Source: Allium sativum
Lineage: Eukaryota; Streptophyta; Magnoliopsida; Asparagales; Amaryllidaceae
Length of the DNA stretch: 64,000 bases
Direction: 5' to 3'
Assembly: GCA_030737875.1 (NCBI GenBank)
Contig: CM060915.1
Location: 568,028,577-568,092,576 of the forward strand
The stretch's first letter is position 1; each line of letters begins with the position of its first letter. The position numbers were made by a program, and so were the translations under genes. Positions 34,444 through 48,061 of the stretch are shown here, piece by piece. Below the pieces are notes generated by a model, which did no database searches, was not told where the DNA came from, and worked only from the letters and a program-made list of their open reading frames with translations.

Positions 34444-37400
34444 TGTAATGACCCGAAAATCTGGTCCAATTTGAGCTGACTAAAAACACAAGTCCAACCC
34501 CAAATTAAACTGAAAATCAGGAAATTAATAGAAAGAAAACAGAGGGTGAGGAAAGATAAGATAGAAACTTAGAATAGAAGAAGAAGAAGAAGAACACAAC
34601 ATCAGAGTAACACGAACCTCACAGCGGAACAAATAACATATAATTGATAACATATCTTTGAAATAAAAGATTGAACTTGAATATACATATCATCATCAAT
34701 CACAGTACTTATAACACAGCGGAAATAAACTATAGCTATATAATCCTGAAGCCTCCTGCTCCAAGCTCTCCAAGTATATCTGTAAAATCCTAACTACTTA
34801 ACTACCCATACAAATTTAGGCACCCAAGAGTTTAGAGAAAAGAACAAAATAAACTCCGGGTCAGTCATGAGACTGGTGTCAGTAAAACAGTTTAAAAATA
34901 GTTCAAGCAGTAAATGATATCTCATAAGACCACGCCGTATAACGAAACGGGTTTTTCCCTTATGAGAATCCAAAATATCTTTATATAAAAAACCTTTTGA
35001 TATTATAATAATGTCTATCACCCATAATATAATAATCATCTAGAAGAAATGCTTTCATCTCACGTTCTACATATATAGTATACAATCAAAACCGCAAGCA
35101 CGTTTTGGTTAATGGATTTCTAACTATGACAAGGTATGGAACCACCTTTCGCTAGTGTACCTCTAGAGAGGCATACCCTGCGTTCAAAAAGAACATCTTG
35201 CAACCCGGCCACACATGACCGACCACTCATTTCGCTTGAGTGTATCAAATGTATATCACCAACGGTTGGGATCAGCAATCGTTTGCCGAATGGGACAGCA
35301 TCAACAATAGATTTTTAGAAGTAAATGAAACTCTAGATTAGGTGATCATACACCCTACTTCGGAGCGACCAACTTAGACATGTTGCCTGCCCGATTTCTG
35401 TCATTTACCGGTTGATCAGGCTATAAGCTATGCTTTATCATCACACTAGATTCACTTTGAATGTCACATCGTCAAATCCATCAAATCACCGATTGATGTC
35501 CTCAACCATACAATATGTGTTAGCTAAAAGAAGTTTCCTTCTCCACTTCCACTCTTGGTACGGTCGGAGAAATCAATATACGTGATCATCTGGAAATACT
35601 CTGTTAGACATCCGTCCATACAAGTCATCCAGGAACACGATGAACCGAGGGCACTATTCAATACATCCATCTTAGACACTGTTATCTAAGACTTATACAA
35701 TCGCCCTTGCACTTTACTCCGTCTTTAATTATCTTTGGCATATATGATTCGCAACGCTTATGCCAATAAAGAGTGGTTCTTTGGATAATAATCCAACCGG
35801 TCTCTCCATATTAACAACGTTAAAATGGTTAAAAACTTCGATAGTCTGTGATTTAACTATCGAAGAAAAACACATGTGCAAACAACGATATTATTTCCAG
35901 ATGGAAATTCTATCAATCAGACATCATTTAACATTTATCTCCTTAGTTCATTTTTCATCTCCTGCTCCCCTATATTCAACATTTCTTATTTTCTAAATTT
36001 AGAAAATATATCTAATTAACACTGGAAAACATTTCCATTTCTTGTTTTCTATATCAGAAAATATTTCTGGTTCTTATTTGGAAAACATTTCCAAAACTCC
36101 TTCATTGGACATAGACAAATGTTTAAACAAACCATTGCGATGCCAACTCAAACCATTACGCTTATTAACTAAATTCCTTTAACCCACCTTCACTATCGAA
36201 CCTTAACCAGTCCTTAGTTAAAAATGAAGTCAATCAAGTTGGGTTAATACTACCTCTCAGACCTTAACTGATCAACGTTTCTAACCTTGAAATAGACAAT
36301 GTTTACCTTTTAATTCTTTAACAAACTTCCTTACGTAACTCTCTTTCGAATCATCTCTATTCGAAAATTCTTTCCTTCGATAAGGTATATTCGATAACTC
36401 TATTCAATTTACTCTATTCGATTAACCCTTATCAATTAACTCTATTGAACTAACGCTATTGGGTTAACTCTATTGGACTAACGCTATTGGATTAACTCTA
36501 TTCGATTTAACTCTTATCGATTTACTCGTTTCACTTAACTCCTTTCGAATAAACTATGCTTGATAACTTCTTTAACTCTATTCGAATAAACTATATTCGA
36601 TTAACTCCTTTTATCTCCATTTAACTCTATTCGAATAACTAATATTTGATAACTCTATTTAACTCTTATTCGAATAACTAATATTTGATAACTCCTTTTA
36701 CTTTATTCGAATCACTAATATTCGATTAACTCAAGTGATTCTATTCGATTAAACTATATTCGATTAACTCCTTTAATTCTATTCGAATAAACTATATTCG
36801 ATTATCTCTAACCGATTAACTCTTTTTACTTAACTCCTCTCGACTAACCCCTTAACATATTCTATTTACTAACTTTCGAATACCATATTCGATTGACTAA
36901 CTTTTGAATACCTTATTCGATTAACTCCCTTCGAATAACTATATTCAATTTAACTCCTTTCGAATAACTAAATTCGATTAATCCCTTTTCGAATAAACTA
37001 TTCATTTATAAAGATTTGCTTTTAGTAATGGTTCTTCACTTTACAAATGATTTCCTTTTTAGTAACGTTTTCCTTTTTATAACGTTTTCCTTTTGATAAC
37101 ATCCCATTCGGTTATAAGAAAATTTCCTTTTTATAACTCTATTTATTTTCTAAATATTTCCTTTTTATAACTTTATTTATTTTCTAGATATTTCATTTTT
37201 AATTCTATTCGTAAATGGTTTTACAAATACCTTCTTTTCTATTATTCTATTTGCAAATGGTTTGCACATATTTCCTTTTCAAATCTATTCTTTGATTTTA
37301 TAATTTCCCTTTTCTAAATATCTCCTATTTATAAATATTCCAATTTATAAATATTTCTTATTTATAAATATTTTATTTTCAAATATCACTTTGAAAATAT

Positions 37401-38164
37401 TCCCTTATCAACATTTTGGTATGTTATGGTATTCAACATGTCAAATCAAGATGATGAGTATCGTCCAAACACACAAAGTCCACCACAGATTATAAATCAC
37501 ATCATATATCACAATATATGATAAACAATAAAAATAATTGTTGTGGAATCCAGTCGGATTCCTCCAACCTGTTTCCCTGCATCCACAGATGTTACACAAT
37601 AAAATCAACATCACTTTCAGTTCCATATGATATATTCTGTTAAACAGAATCAATATAGAAACTCACTAATTGACTAGCAGTTCAATCAAACAGTCAACAC
37701 AAAGTCAATCAGCCAATATTTAACAGTTCTAAAAATACAGCATTAAATTATAAACTGTTCAGAGTTAGTGAGATTTACTCACATTGGTTCTCGGTTGACG
37801 ATTCTGATTTCATTTTTAAAATCAAACATCATTTGATTTTATCCCAAAGAAAATCCCTATATCTCGATTTTATCCATGTTCCATAAGGTGGCTATCCTCA
37901 ATACAATTTCTACATGACATGTTTTCCTTTGATCCTTAAGGAAATCCCTCCTTAACCATGCTTATACAAAACCACCCCTCCACAAATCTCGTTTCTTTCA
38001 CCACCTCTGCAAAACACTCGCACCCAGGACCTGTACACACTCATCACCAAATACCCTCTCTCAAAAATCCTCCATCTTCATCATCGACCCAAACAAAGAC
38101 TCGCTCACCCCAGTTTCTTCGAATCAAAAAAGAAATCAAGGCCAACATAGGCCTTCTTTGATAC
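34444..38164 (-). repeat. RT5 left LTR, first part
   Basis: Follows the RT3 LTR in segment order at lower identity: the GAAGAAGAAG run, cgcaagcacgt...taatggatttc, gatttaactatcgaa, ggaatccag-cggattcctccaacctg, and gtgagatttactcac. Unlike RT3 it has a TCGAATA array (36340-37010) inside the LTR. It is interrupted by RT6. Confidence 0.8.
36340..37010. repeat. TCGAATA-type array in RT5 left LTR
   Basis: Degenerate 20-30 bp units of ctattcgaataacta / ttcgattaactc type. Repeated in the second RT5 copy at 47260-47930. Confidence 0.8.
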
Positions 38165-39064
38165 TGTAACAACCCGAAAATCTGGGCCAGTTTAAAATTT
38201 TTATTTTGGCAATTTTAGTGAAGTTTGAACATTTAAAATGGATTATTTTAAATAAAATCGACGAGAAATTTATTTTGAATAGAATTCAAACGTATATATT
38301 ATATACGTCGTCGTTAGAATATAATAATTATATATAATTATAAATAGAATTGAAAATGGCGCGGTAGTTCGATAATTCGATTTCAAAGTTCAATTGAATG
38401 TACCGGGTGCAAAACAATCCGGATTTTAGTGAAACCAAAAATAATAGGATCTAATTGAGAATATCTTTCTAACGAATCCGAAAAATTGAAATTTCATAGT
38501 GGGAATCAAAAGATATGTGTAGTTGAAAATTCTGAATAGTCACTATGGAATTTAGGCCCTTAAAAAAGGGAATTTTGCAAACGACCTCGGATTTCGAAGA
38601 AACCACTTTTGTTGGATCCGCGATGTCAAATTATTACTATGATTCAAATTTTATAATTTTTTGAATCAATATGTGAGCGTGGCAAAGGAAAACGCATTTA
38701 ACCAGTTTTAGTTGATTTTAATCGACTGGAAAATGGCCATTTTTCCAACGGTCTCGGAATTCGACGAAATTAGTTTTGTTAGGACCGTATCGTCAATACA
38801 AAGCTAGAAAATATTTTTCTGGAGTTTTAAGAGGCTGTGCGTGACCGCAGTAATTTAAAATGTACGTTTAAAATTCAATATAATGATTTAAATGTAAATT
38901 TGACAAAAACTGATTCAAACAGTCGAATCAGCCTACGATACATATCCCATTGTGTTCGGAATGAGGGTAATACGCTATGGACGACAGGCGGTGGGCCTCG
39001 TTTAGAGGTCGAAAATAGAAGTTGCTTTTTGGGAGATAATTAAATAAAATAATTAAAAAAATAA

Positions 39065-39475
39065 AACTCTCCTCTCCCTTATCTCTCAGGCCCTCCCCCC
39101 TCCCCCCGTTGAAATTCATTTCAAAAGAGAAAACTAAAAAAAAAGGGGGGAGTGACGATCGTCGCCCCTCCACGATGACCACCGCGCCGCCGTAGGTGGT
39201 GGAGTAACGCCCTCTCCATAGCCTCCCTCCTCTCGCTCCTGTTTCCTCCTCTCTCCCCCTCTTCTAACAAGACCGCGCCACCGACCCTGAGCCACCGGCG
39301 CCGGCTAGGTGAGGCACCCCCGCCGCCTTCTCCCCCTCTTCAACAGCTCGCGCCCTGCTCCTCTCTCTTCTATCCCCTTTAAAACCGTACAGAACCGCGA
39401 GCTCGAGCAGACAACCCCCGCCCTCTTCCTCCTCATGAAGCCCTAAAGCCCCCTTTTCTGAAATTCAAAAGTAAG
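39065..39475 (+). other. GC/CT-rich leader-like zone in RT6
   Basis: Abrupt change from AT-rich DNA (attaaaaaaataaaa) to CTCTCCTCTCCC and a GC-rich stretch. The same change occurs in RT4 at about 28400-28460. In an LTR this pattern fits the promoter/R boundary and RNA leader. No convincing ORF. Confidence 0.4.
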
Positions 39476-39699
39476 TCTTGTTTACTTATTTAATTTTATT
39501 TTTCAGTTTTCTTTTATTTGAATTTAGTATAGGAAAAAAAAATCTGATTTTATATGATTTTTAAAAAATGATTTTCATATGATTTTTAAAACTGAGAATT
39601 ACGTGATTTTTATATGGTAAAAGACGTGATTTGTATACGGTAAAAGATGGGATTTTTAGTAGTGAAAAGGCGAGAGTTTTAAGTAAAAAGGCGAAACCT

Positions 39700-39975
39700 T
39701 TTATATTGTAGAAGATGAAAAATATAATCTTTTATATTGTAGAAGATGAAAAATGAAATCTTTATATTTAAAAAGGTGAAATCTTTATATTTAAAAAGGC
39801 GAAATCTTTATATTTAAAAAGGCGAAATCTTTATGTAGAGAATAACGATGTAAAAATAGAATTTTTATCTATATAGTAGCGTTGTAAAAATAGAATTTTT
39901 ATCTATATAGTAGCGTTGTAAAAATAGAATTTTTATCTATATAGTAGCGATGTAAAAATGGAATTTTTATCCATA
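39700..39975. repeat. Tandem repeats in RT6 (22 bp and 34 bp)
   Basis: First about four 22-bp units (aaatctttatatttaaaaaggcg, about 39750-39835), then four to five 34-bp units whose gtaaaaatag starts lie at 39850, 39884, 39918 and 39952. Not seen in RT4. Confidence 0.85.
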
Positions 39976-41149
39976 TGGGGTGATAATAAAAATATGGTTT
40001 TTATATACATAGCAACAATATAAAAATGTGATTTTTATATATATAGTGGCTACGGGCGACGAAAGTGACAAAAAGGGCGAGAACGACGAAGATTTCTACA
40101 TATGAAATGTCGTGGAGTTGGAATAGCTATTGGTGAGAACTTCTCACTCTAAATTTCCTTTTTCTAGTTATATATATATACTAGGATGCAGACGGTGCTT
40201 AGCAGCACCCGACACCCGTCATCCACAGACCATGGATGGCTTGTATGCTTGTTTGATGTGTTGTGAAATTTGTTTGTGAAGTTGATGTGAAATAGATAAT
40301 GAAATATATTCATGTGTTGAAATAAATTAATTATCGTTAAATACATAATTTTTAACGTGAATGTGAATAAATAAATATTTATAAACAAATCGGCCGATTT
40401 GTTTATATACACCGGTTTGACTGATATTGATTGGGATGATAAATTTTACACATCGCCCAACTGCACAAATAAAAATCTGTGTTTGTTGATTTGAAACCCC
40501 ACACGGGTGTTGGGATAATATTTGGCGTACACTAATCCCAATTATTTTATTGTATGTCGATCGATTGGTCGACAGGTTGTGTAAGCGTTAATTATTTATA
40601 TTTGATGCTTATGCAGTTGTGTGGTGCACCTTGGATGATGGTTGATTGTTTATCATTGCTATTATATAGATGTGTTGTATGGAATCCATATAATTAACAT
40701 TATATGGTAATTGATTGGGCCTCATTCCAATCGGGAAAACAATGAATATTATAAAAGAAGATTCATGTGTTGAATATTTTAATAGTCATGTGTTGATGAT
40801 ATTTATGTGTTGAAACCATTTATGTGTTGAGTAAAATATTTTAACAATAAAATTTACATCTTTATCATATTTAAAATTAGAACTACTTCCCAGTAGAAGT
40901 CTAATTAAAAATCAAACGATAGATACCATGATTTTATAAAATATTTTACATAACAAAAATAGTCGTGTGTTGAAAGAAATATAGATTCATGTGTTGAATA
41001 GAATATACATTCATTTGTTGAATAGAATAACGAAGCTTTTGAAAAATATAAAGCCGTGTTGATTAGAGACGCGCTATTTTGTCGTGAACAATATTTATGT
41101 CGATTTTATTCGTTTTATAATGAATATTGAAAAGTGATTTCAAAATTTA

Positions 41150-41600
41150 ATATTTTGAAATGAAATTCAAATTAAATTAGATAAAAATTTAAATTGAAAT
41201 TTTATTGAATCAATTTGAAATGAATTCGAATCGAATAGAAAATGAATTCGATTCGAATTGAATAGGAAGTGAATTTGAATTCAAATTGAATAGAAAGCGA
41301 ATTTGAATTCGAACTGAATAGAAATAAATTCAAATTGAATTAAATGGAAATTGAATTAAAAACGAATTGATATCGTTTTGAATGAAATTTAAAACGAACT
41401 GAAATTGAATTGAAATCATTTGAAATGAATTCGAATTGAATTAAATAGAAGGTAAATTCAAATTGAATTGAATTGAAACGAATTAGAATTTGAATTGAAT
41501 TGAAACGAATTTGAATTCGAATTAAATAAAATTGAAATGAATTCGAATTGAATTGAAATCAAATCGATTTGAAATTGAAGATGAAGTTGAAATTGTTTTG
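41150..41600. repeat. GAATTGAATT-rich low-complexity zone in RT6
   Basis: Purine-rich strings of gaattgaa, gaattcgaa and aattcaaattgaat. It is the reverse complement in style of the ATTTGAATTC block of RT3 (12720-13500) and similarly degenerate. Confidence 0.7.
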
Positions 41601-41646
41601 AAACGAATTTAGAACTATTTATAAAATTCGTTTTAAAAGTAAATCG

Positions 41647-41649
<3 letters not shown>

Positions 41650-41689
<40 letters not shown>
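41650..41689. repeat. (TA)n microsatellite
   Basis: An uninterrupted run of about 20 TA units inside RT6. The Tyr-Ile repeats in overlapping ORFs come from it. Confidence 0.95.
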
Positions 41690-41690
<1 letters not shown>

Positions 41691-44546
41691 GGCCTGAATA
41701 GAACGCGCCGCGCCGCGGCAGTTCGTGAATTTCGACCATTGACTTCGACTTGACGTTGCGGGAGATCCGACCGTCGGATTCTCCTAAAACCGGAACCGTT
41801 GGGTTCATATCGAAAAGAGCTTTCCAATGAATATTAGAAACTTTAAATCTAACGGTTGGATTTGGAGTTATGTCCAAATCAAATTCGAAAAAAGTCGTTG
41901 TAAGTGCAGTTCGATGGCTGTTGTTGGAAATCGACTGTACGGGCCTTGATAAAATTATTGAAAATATCTATAATTTGTGTAAAATCATAAGAAATGATTT
42001 GGGAAAAATTGGGCAGAAGAATTCCACATTTGAAAAGATAAAAATAGATTTTTATCGAAATGAACTAGTTTTGAACTAGAATTAAAATCAATTTATGTTT
42101 GAAATAAATAAATTGAATTTGAAAGTGATTTTAAAAATAATCAGTATTCCCAATACGTGAATTGGACTGGAGTTGAATCGGAATTATCTTCGGAATATTT
42201 TAATGTTGGATTTCGTGACTATACAGATATTGATATGGGAATTTGAAAGATATATTTTATATCGTTATTTCCAATACGATATATGTTGGTTTCAGAATTT
42301 GATATTGAATATAAGCCGATATATTTTCTATTCAAAGCCTTGTATTTAATATCAAATGTGATTTGGGTTTGTCGTGATTCGTGTTTTAGATGACATTGGT
42401 TCTTTAACCCAGTTAAAGGCAAGACGTTGATTTTTGAAAGGATTAAAACTAAGTGGAGTTCTAATGAATCTTTAATTAGATTGAAAAGTGAATTGATAAT
42501 TTAAATTATCAAATCTGAAAGGTGATCGAGAATGGAGTACCACCAGTTTTGCTCCAATGCGATAGTTAAATCTTTAATTAGATTTGAATGTGAAATGGTA
42601 ATTAATTTTACCCATAAATCCGTGGTGTTAGGAATGCAGTATCACCAGTTTTGCTCCAGGGCATGAATAGGTTCGGATTGGGAAATAAAATAAATAATTA
42701 CTTCGGTGTGGTTCGCTAATCCCGACTAGGTTGAAATGATATCCAAAGGAAGATTAAAGAATAAATTTAGAAGAATTTATCTTGGATAAAATTAATGGGA
42801 ACCTTTCACTAAGAATGTGATTTCGTGAATAAAAGGATATTCTGAATTGGAATGAGGCGTTTGTTGAGTTTGTGTAATATTTGTTTATCATATACGTGGG
42901 TTATTCAGAAAGGTCGGGTTTATACCCATTCTGAATAACCGATTCGACGATATGTCGAAGATGAAGACGGTGGTAGAAGACCAGAAGTCTTCACATCGTT
43001 TGGGTGATTACTGATGATCTTGGTTGGGCTGTACACCCAAGATGAGGGAAACAGTTGGTGATCGTCCAGACGTACTTGGAGATGGATGGATATGCGAGGA
43101 AAGTGCCTACGGTTTCGTTCAGACCCAGGACGAACTTGTAAATGGATTATGTGTCTGACATTGGATTTTATTCTGTGTTGATTGATCTATATTAAATATA
43201 CATCTGTTTGGCGGCGGATAATTTATTCTCTTGCTTAACGCCCTTCTCTGAGACGTACGAGCTCAGAGGTTGTATATCGATGGACATCAGTCGCATGGAG
43301 TGAATTGCCAGTGTGGCACGCGTAAGTGGCAATTGATCAAGGCTTCTGTTGAAAAACAAAGTCTTGTGGTTGATGATCAAAGCACGGCCTGTGTGGCGTA
43401 GCTTTTTGTATAACGTGAATTCGCTAGCCTCACACCTCGGTATGAGTCAAAAAACGGGATAGTGACTGGAGGGAGAGCACGACGTTTCTTTCTAGCTAGG
43501 GTGGTGTCAGTGACCTACCAGCCCTGACATTTATATACTTTTCACCTGTGTGGTTGTTGGATACGAGGCGCCTCGGATATAGGTCTGTAAGGACCGGGAA
43601 ACGTGTGTTCAGGAATAATTAATCCTCAAAAGTAAGAGAGGACCGACCCTGAAGATCCAAGGATCATAGTGGGGTCCTGGGACATTTGCTAGATTGTCTC
43701 GAACGTGGAGAGGAGCTTTCCCCTTGCCTCGACTCATGACGGAAATCCAATTTCCAATACGTGATATTGCGGTTTTAATTGTAGAACTAGTATGGTGACA
43801 TGATATATGGTACTCATGCCGCCTATGTTTGATATTTATGATTGAAAATGTTTTGACACTATAAACTGATAATAGTATCAATTGATTTGTTTTGACGTAC
43901 CAAGCATGTTTGGCTATTATAAGGGAAAACCCTATCCTCCGGCTTGCGTTGCATTGTGTGATGGGACCTGGGTCTTATAATAGCTTCATTTTTCCAAAGA
44001 GCATTGCGTTGTTTTGTTATATGCACTAGTATTCTTGGGAGGAAACCCGTTCCGTGTTATACGGCGTGGTCCCTTGAATTACTATCCTTTAAAGTAAAGT
44101 TTTAAATAACTGTTTTAGTTCTCACACCAGTCACATGACTGACCTGGAGTTTATTGTTTTAACCTAAACTCTGGGTGCCCCTATTTTCGACACGGACAGC
44201 TAGTAGTTTTGGTTTTGCAGATTTATATTCACAGGGTCCTGATTTACAGCTGGAACGATGCTCGGAAAGCTCTGTATCCGTGTATCACTTTCAGTTGTGC
44301 TTTTGTATTATTTTCCGCTGCGATGTATTTAAATGTAATTTAAATCTCTGATATTTGTTGAATGTATTTTATTCATTTATACTCTGTATATTCTTGTCTC
44401 TGATGGAATTGTTGTAATAACAATGAAATGTTCTTCCGTCTGCGTTCCAATTTGTCCTGTTCTCAAAACGATCAGGGGTTTTGAACGGTCTTAGTCGGTT
44501 TAACGATCGATTCAGATCAAGCGAAATTCCTTGCCGTTATAGATAA

Positions 44547-45967
44547 CCTTCTTCCTCAAACAATGTCATGCATTCCAGACAACACCCAACCGAGCTGCTC
44601 CTGACAAAACATAGCTCAAGGCTCCTCACCGCAAACACCTCCTTATTCCCATCAATATTTAAAAACAAATCCATCCATCTTCGCAGTTCCTTCATCCCTA
44701 CCAAGCCATACTGCCTCAACACAAAAGCCTGCACCAACAGAAACCAACGCCACATCCATCACCTGCTTCGCCTTGATTCTTCACCTAAAAATCAACCCAA
44801 CACTTCTAGTAGTTTGCTCATCCAACTCACTATCTCCTTATCTGAATTTCCCTTAACTCGAACTCGAGTATCACCTCGCTTCGACTGGTTCTTCACGCCT
44901 GCCTTCAGACTTCGACCGACATCATTCATCTTCAGAGCTCATGAAAAGATCTGAATCCGAGCGAAACTCCACCCTAATACCAAATTCAACATTCAAAACT
45001 CGAATCGAAGCTCACAGCTTTCAAAATCGGAAACCAATGTCTCGCTGTTGAAACTTGGCATCGTTGAACAACGACCGCAACTCCCACAAATTATACTAAG
45101 AAGAAGAGAAAGCCATAAGAATCACAAATATATAATTTCCGTGATTTATAGGATTTGATTTCATTTCCTATTGATTTCTTGAGGTCAGTTTTCTCGTTTT
45201 GAGCTTGAGGATGTAAGTGGCGGCTCACTCTTACCGAGGAATGGAAATTAGGTCCTAAGAAATTGAGGTGATTATATAGAAAGAAAATGGCATATTCTCG
45301 GAATATTCCTTTTTTTGTTAATTCGTCTTCTAAAATTCCGTGTGCTCACACACGCTACCTAAAAATCACGAAATTGGACAAGCGGCTACAATTCGACATT
45401 ATGGTCCCAACGAAACTGGTTTCGTCGAATTCCGACTTCGTATGCTCACACAACGCATTTTTAAAGCTCTGGATGACCCATTTTAATATATAAATATATT
45501 TAAATATAATTAAATTCAATATAAATAAATAAATATTATCGTATATATACACAGTGGAATACCATACAGCTCTACTAGGATTTATAACTCGATATTTCCA
45601 ATCTGGGTCAACCCGATATTCGATTTATATTGAAATTCCTTTTTAAATTATAAATAATTCCTTTATAAATTATAAAGGAATTCCACAGCGACTTTTCTAG
45701 AATTTGATTTGGACGTAAATCAAAATCTACACTACGAAATCCTGATTTTTCTCTTCCACTAGAAAGATATACTCCACCAGCTCCACACTTTTCTTGTTTC
45801 ACAAAAATCTGGCTTAAAACGAATCCTGTACATTCAGTTGAAGTTCGATTCGCCAATTTACGAACTACATCGCCATTTCGAGCTCGATTTTAATTACATT
45901 ATAACTATACGTTCAAACTGTCGTTTATATAATATATTCGTTATTCTAATTCAATTCTAAACTGAAA
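44547..45967 (-). repeat. RT5 middle part after RT6
   Basis: Continuation of RT5. 44547-45100 is GC-richer and resembles in position the leader-like zone of the RT3 LTR; 45270-45280 has the conserved gattatatag context (TATA on the minus strand). 45690-45900 matches the RT3 interior (12480-12670: tttctctt-cactagaaa, cgccaatttacgaact, cgagctcg). ORFs on both strands at 44537-44954 have no recognised domain and I do not call a gene. Confidence 0.6.
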
Positions 45968-48061
45968 CGCTTTCATCTCACATTCTACATATATAGTATA
46001 CAATCAAAACCGCAAGCACGTATTGGGTAATGGATTTCCAACTATGACAAGGTATGGAACCACCTTTCGCTAGTGTACCTCTAGAGAGGAATACCCTGGG
46101 TTCAACAAGAACATCTTGCAACCCGGCTACACATGACCGACCACTCATTTCGCTTGAGTGTATCGAATGTATATCACCAACGGTTGGGATCAACAACCGT
46201 TTGCCGAATGGGACAGCATCAACAATAGATTTTTAGAAGTAAATGAAACTCTAGATCAGGTGATTATACATCCTACTTCGGAGCGACCGACTTAGCCATG
46301 TTGCCTACCCGATTTCTGTCATTTACCGGTTGATGAGGCTATAAGCTACGCTTTATCATCACACCAGATTCACTTTGAATGCCACATCGTCAAATCCATC
46401 AAATCACTGATTGACGTCCTCAACCATACATTATGTGTTAGCTAAAAGAAGTTTCCTTCTCTACTTCCACTCTTGGTACGATTGGAGAAATCAATATACG
46501 TGATCGTCTGGAAATACTCTGTCAGACGCCCGTCCATACAAGTCATCCAGGAACAGGATGAACCGAAGGCACTATTCAATACATCCATCTTAGACACTGT
46601 TATCTAAGACTTATACAATAGCCCTTGCACTTTACTCTGTCTTCAATTATCTTTGGCATATATGATTCGCAACGCTTATGCCAATACATACTGGTTCTTT
46701 GGATAATAATCCAACCGGTCATTCCATATTAACAACGTTAAAATGGTTAAAAACTTCGATAGTCTGTGATTTAACTATCGAAGAAAAACACATGTGCAAA
46801 CAATGATATTATTTCCAGATGGAAATTCTATCAATCAGACATCATTTAACATTTATCTCCTTAGTTCATTTTTCGTCTCCTGTTTCCCCATGTTCAACAT
46901 TTCTTATTTTCTAAATTTATAAAATATATCTTATTAATATTGGAAAACATTTCCATTTCTTGTTTTCTATATTAGAAAACATTTATGGTTCTTATTTGGA
47001 AAACATTCCCAAAACTCCTTCATTGGACTTAGACAGATGTTTAAACAAACCATCGTGATGCCAACTCAAACCACTATGCTTATTAACTAAATTCCTTTAA
47101 CCCACCTTCACTATCGAACCTTAACCATTCCTTAGTTAAAAATGAAGTCAATCAAGTTGTGGTAATACTACCTCTCAGACCTTAACTGAACAACGTTTCT
47201 AACCTTGAAATAGACAAAGTTCACCTTTTAATTCTTTAACAAACTTCCTTACGTAACTCTCTTTCGAATCATCTCTATTCGATAATTCTTTCCTTCGATA
47301 AGTTATATTCGATAACTCTATTCAATTTACTCTATTCGATTAACCCTTATCGATTAACTCTATTGGACTAACGCTATTGGATTAACTCTATTAGACTAAC
47401 GCTATTGGATTAACTCTATTCGATTTAACTCTAATCGATTTACTCGTTTCACTTAACTCCTTTAGAATAAACTATACTCGATAACTCCTTTAACTTTATT
47501 CGAATAAACTATATTCGATTAACTCCTTTTATCTCCATTTAACTATATTCGAATAACTAATATTTGATAACTCTATTTAACTCTTATTCGAATAACTAAT
47601 ATTTGATAACTCCTTTTACTTTATTCGAATCACTAATATTTGATTAACTCAATTGATTCTATTCGAATAAACTATATTCGATTAACTCCATTAATTCTAT
47701 TCGAATAAACTATATTCGACTAACTCTAACTGATTAACTCTTTTTACTTAACTTCTCTCGACTAACCCCGTTCGAATAACATATTCGATTTACTAACTTT
47801 CGAATACCATATTCTATTGACTAACTTTCGAATACCATATTCGATTAACTCCCTTCGAATAACTATATTCGATTTAACTCCTTTCGAATAACTAAATTCG
47901 ATTAATCCCTTTTCGAATAAACTATTCATTTATAAAGATTTGCTTTTAGTAACGGTTCTTCACTTTACAAATGATTTCCTTTTTAGTAACGTTTTCCTTT
48001 TTATATTGTTTTCCTTTTTATAACATCCCATTCGGTTATAAACAAATTTCCTTTTTATAAC
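45968..48061 (-). repeat. RT5 second LTR copy, truncated at both sides
   Basis: Matches 35046-37145 closely (cgctttcatctcac...ttcctttttataac), including the TCGAATA array at 47260-47930. Cut on the left by a deletion and on the right by insertion of RT7; ATAAC (48057-48061) would be RT7's target duplication. Confidence 0.85.

Larger units (their letters stand above)
38165..44541 (+). mobile_element. RT6: probable solo LTR (about 6.4 kb)
   Basis: Starts TGTAACAACCCGAAAATC after GATAC (38160-38164) and ends ...CCGTTATA before GATAA (44542-44546). A near-perfect 5-bp duplication with no PBS, PPT or coding sequence between suggests a solo LTR left by recombination between two LTRs. It is on the + strand relative to the RT3 family. 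It contains a CT-rich leader-like zone (39065-39460), tandem repeats (39700-39975), a (TA)n run (41650-41689) and an AT-rich GAATTGAATT region (41150-41600). Its end (43930-44541) shares with RT3 words such as gacctggagttta and ctctgggtgcc. Right border is less certain than the left. Confidence 0.65.
34444..48061 (-). mobile_element. RT5: RT3-related long-LTR element, split by RT6 and cut by RT7
   Basis: Starts TGTAATGACCCGAAAATC, the same end as the RT3 LTR, right after CTGAC of RT4 (probable target duplication). Sequence is 34444-38164 plus 44547-48061. The first part is LTR; 44547-45967 continues with leader-like and interior-like sequence; at about 45968 it jumps to the middle of a second LTR copy (matching 35046 onward), so PBS and part of the interior are deleted. 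No coding capacity. RT7 is inserted at 48061/48062. Confidence 0.78.

Noticed and set aside
44537..44954. 128-codon + ORF and 72-codon - ORF in RT5
   Set aside because: No recognisable domain, opposite overlapping frames and leader-like position inside an LTR. Treated as chance ORFs.
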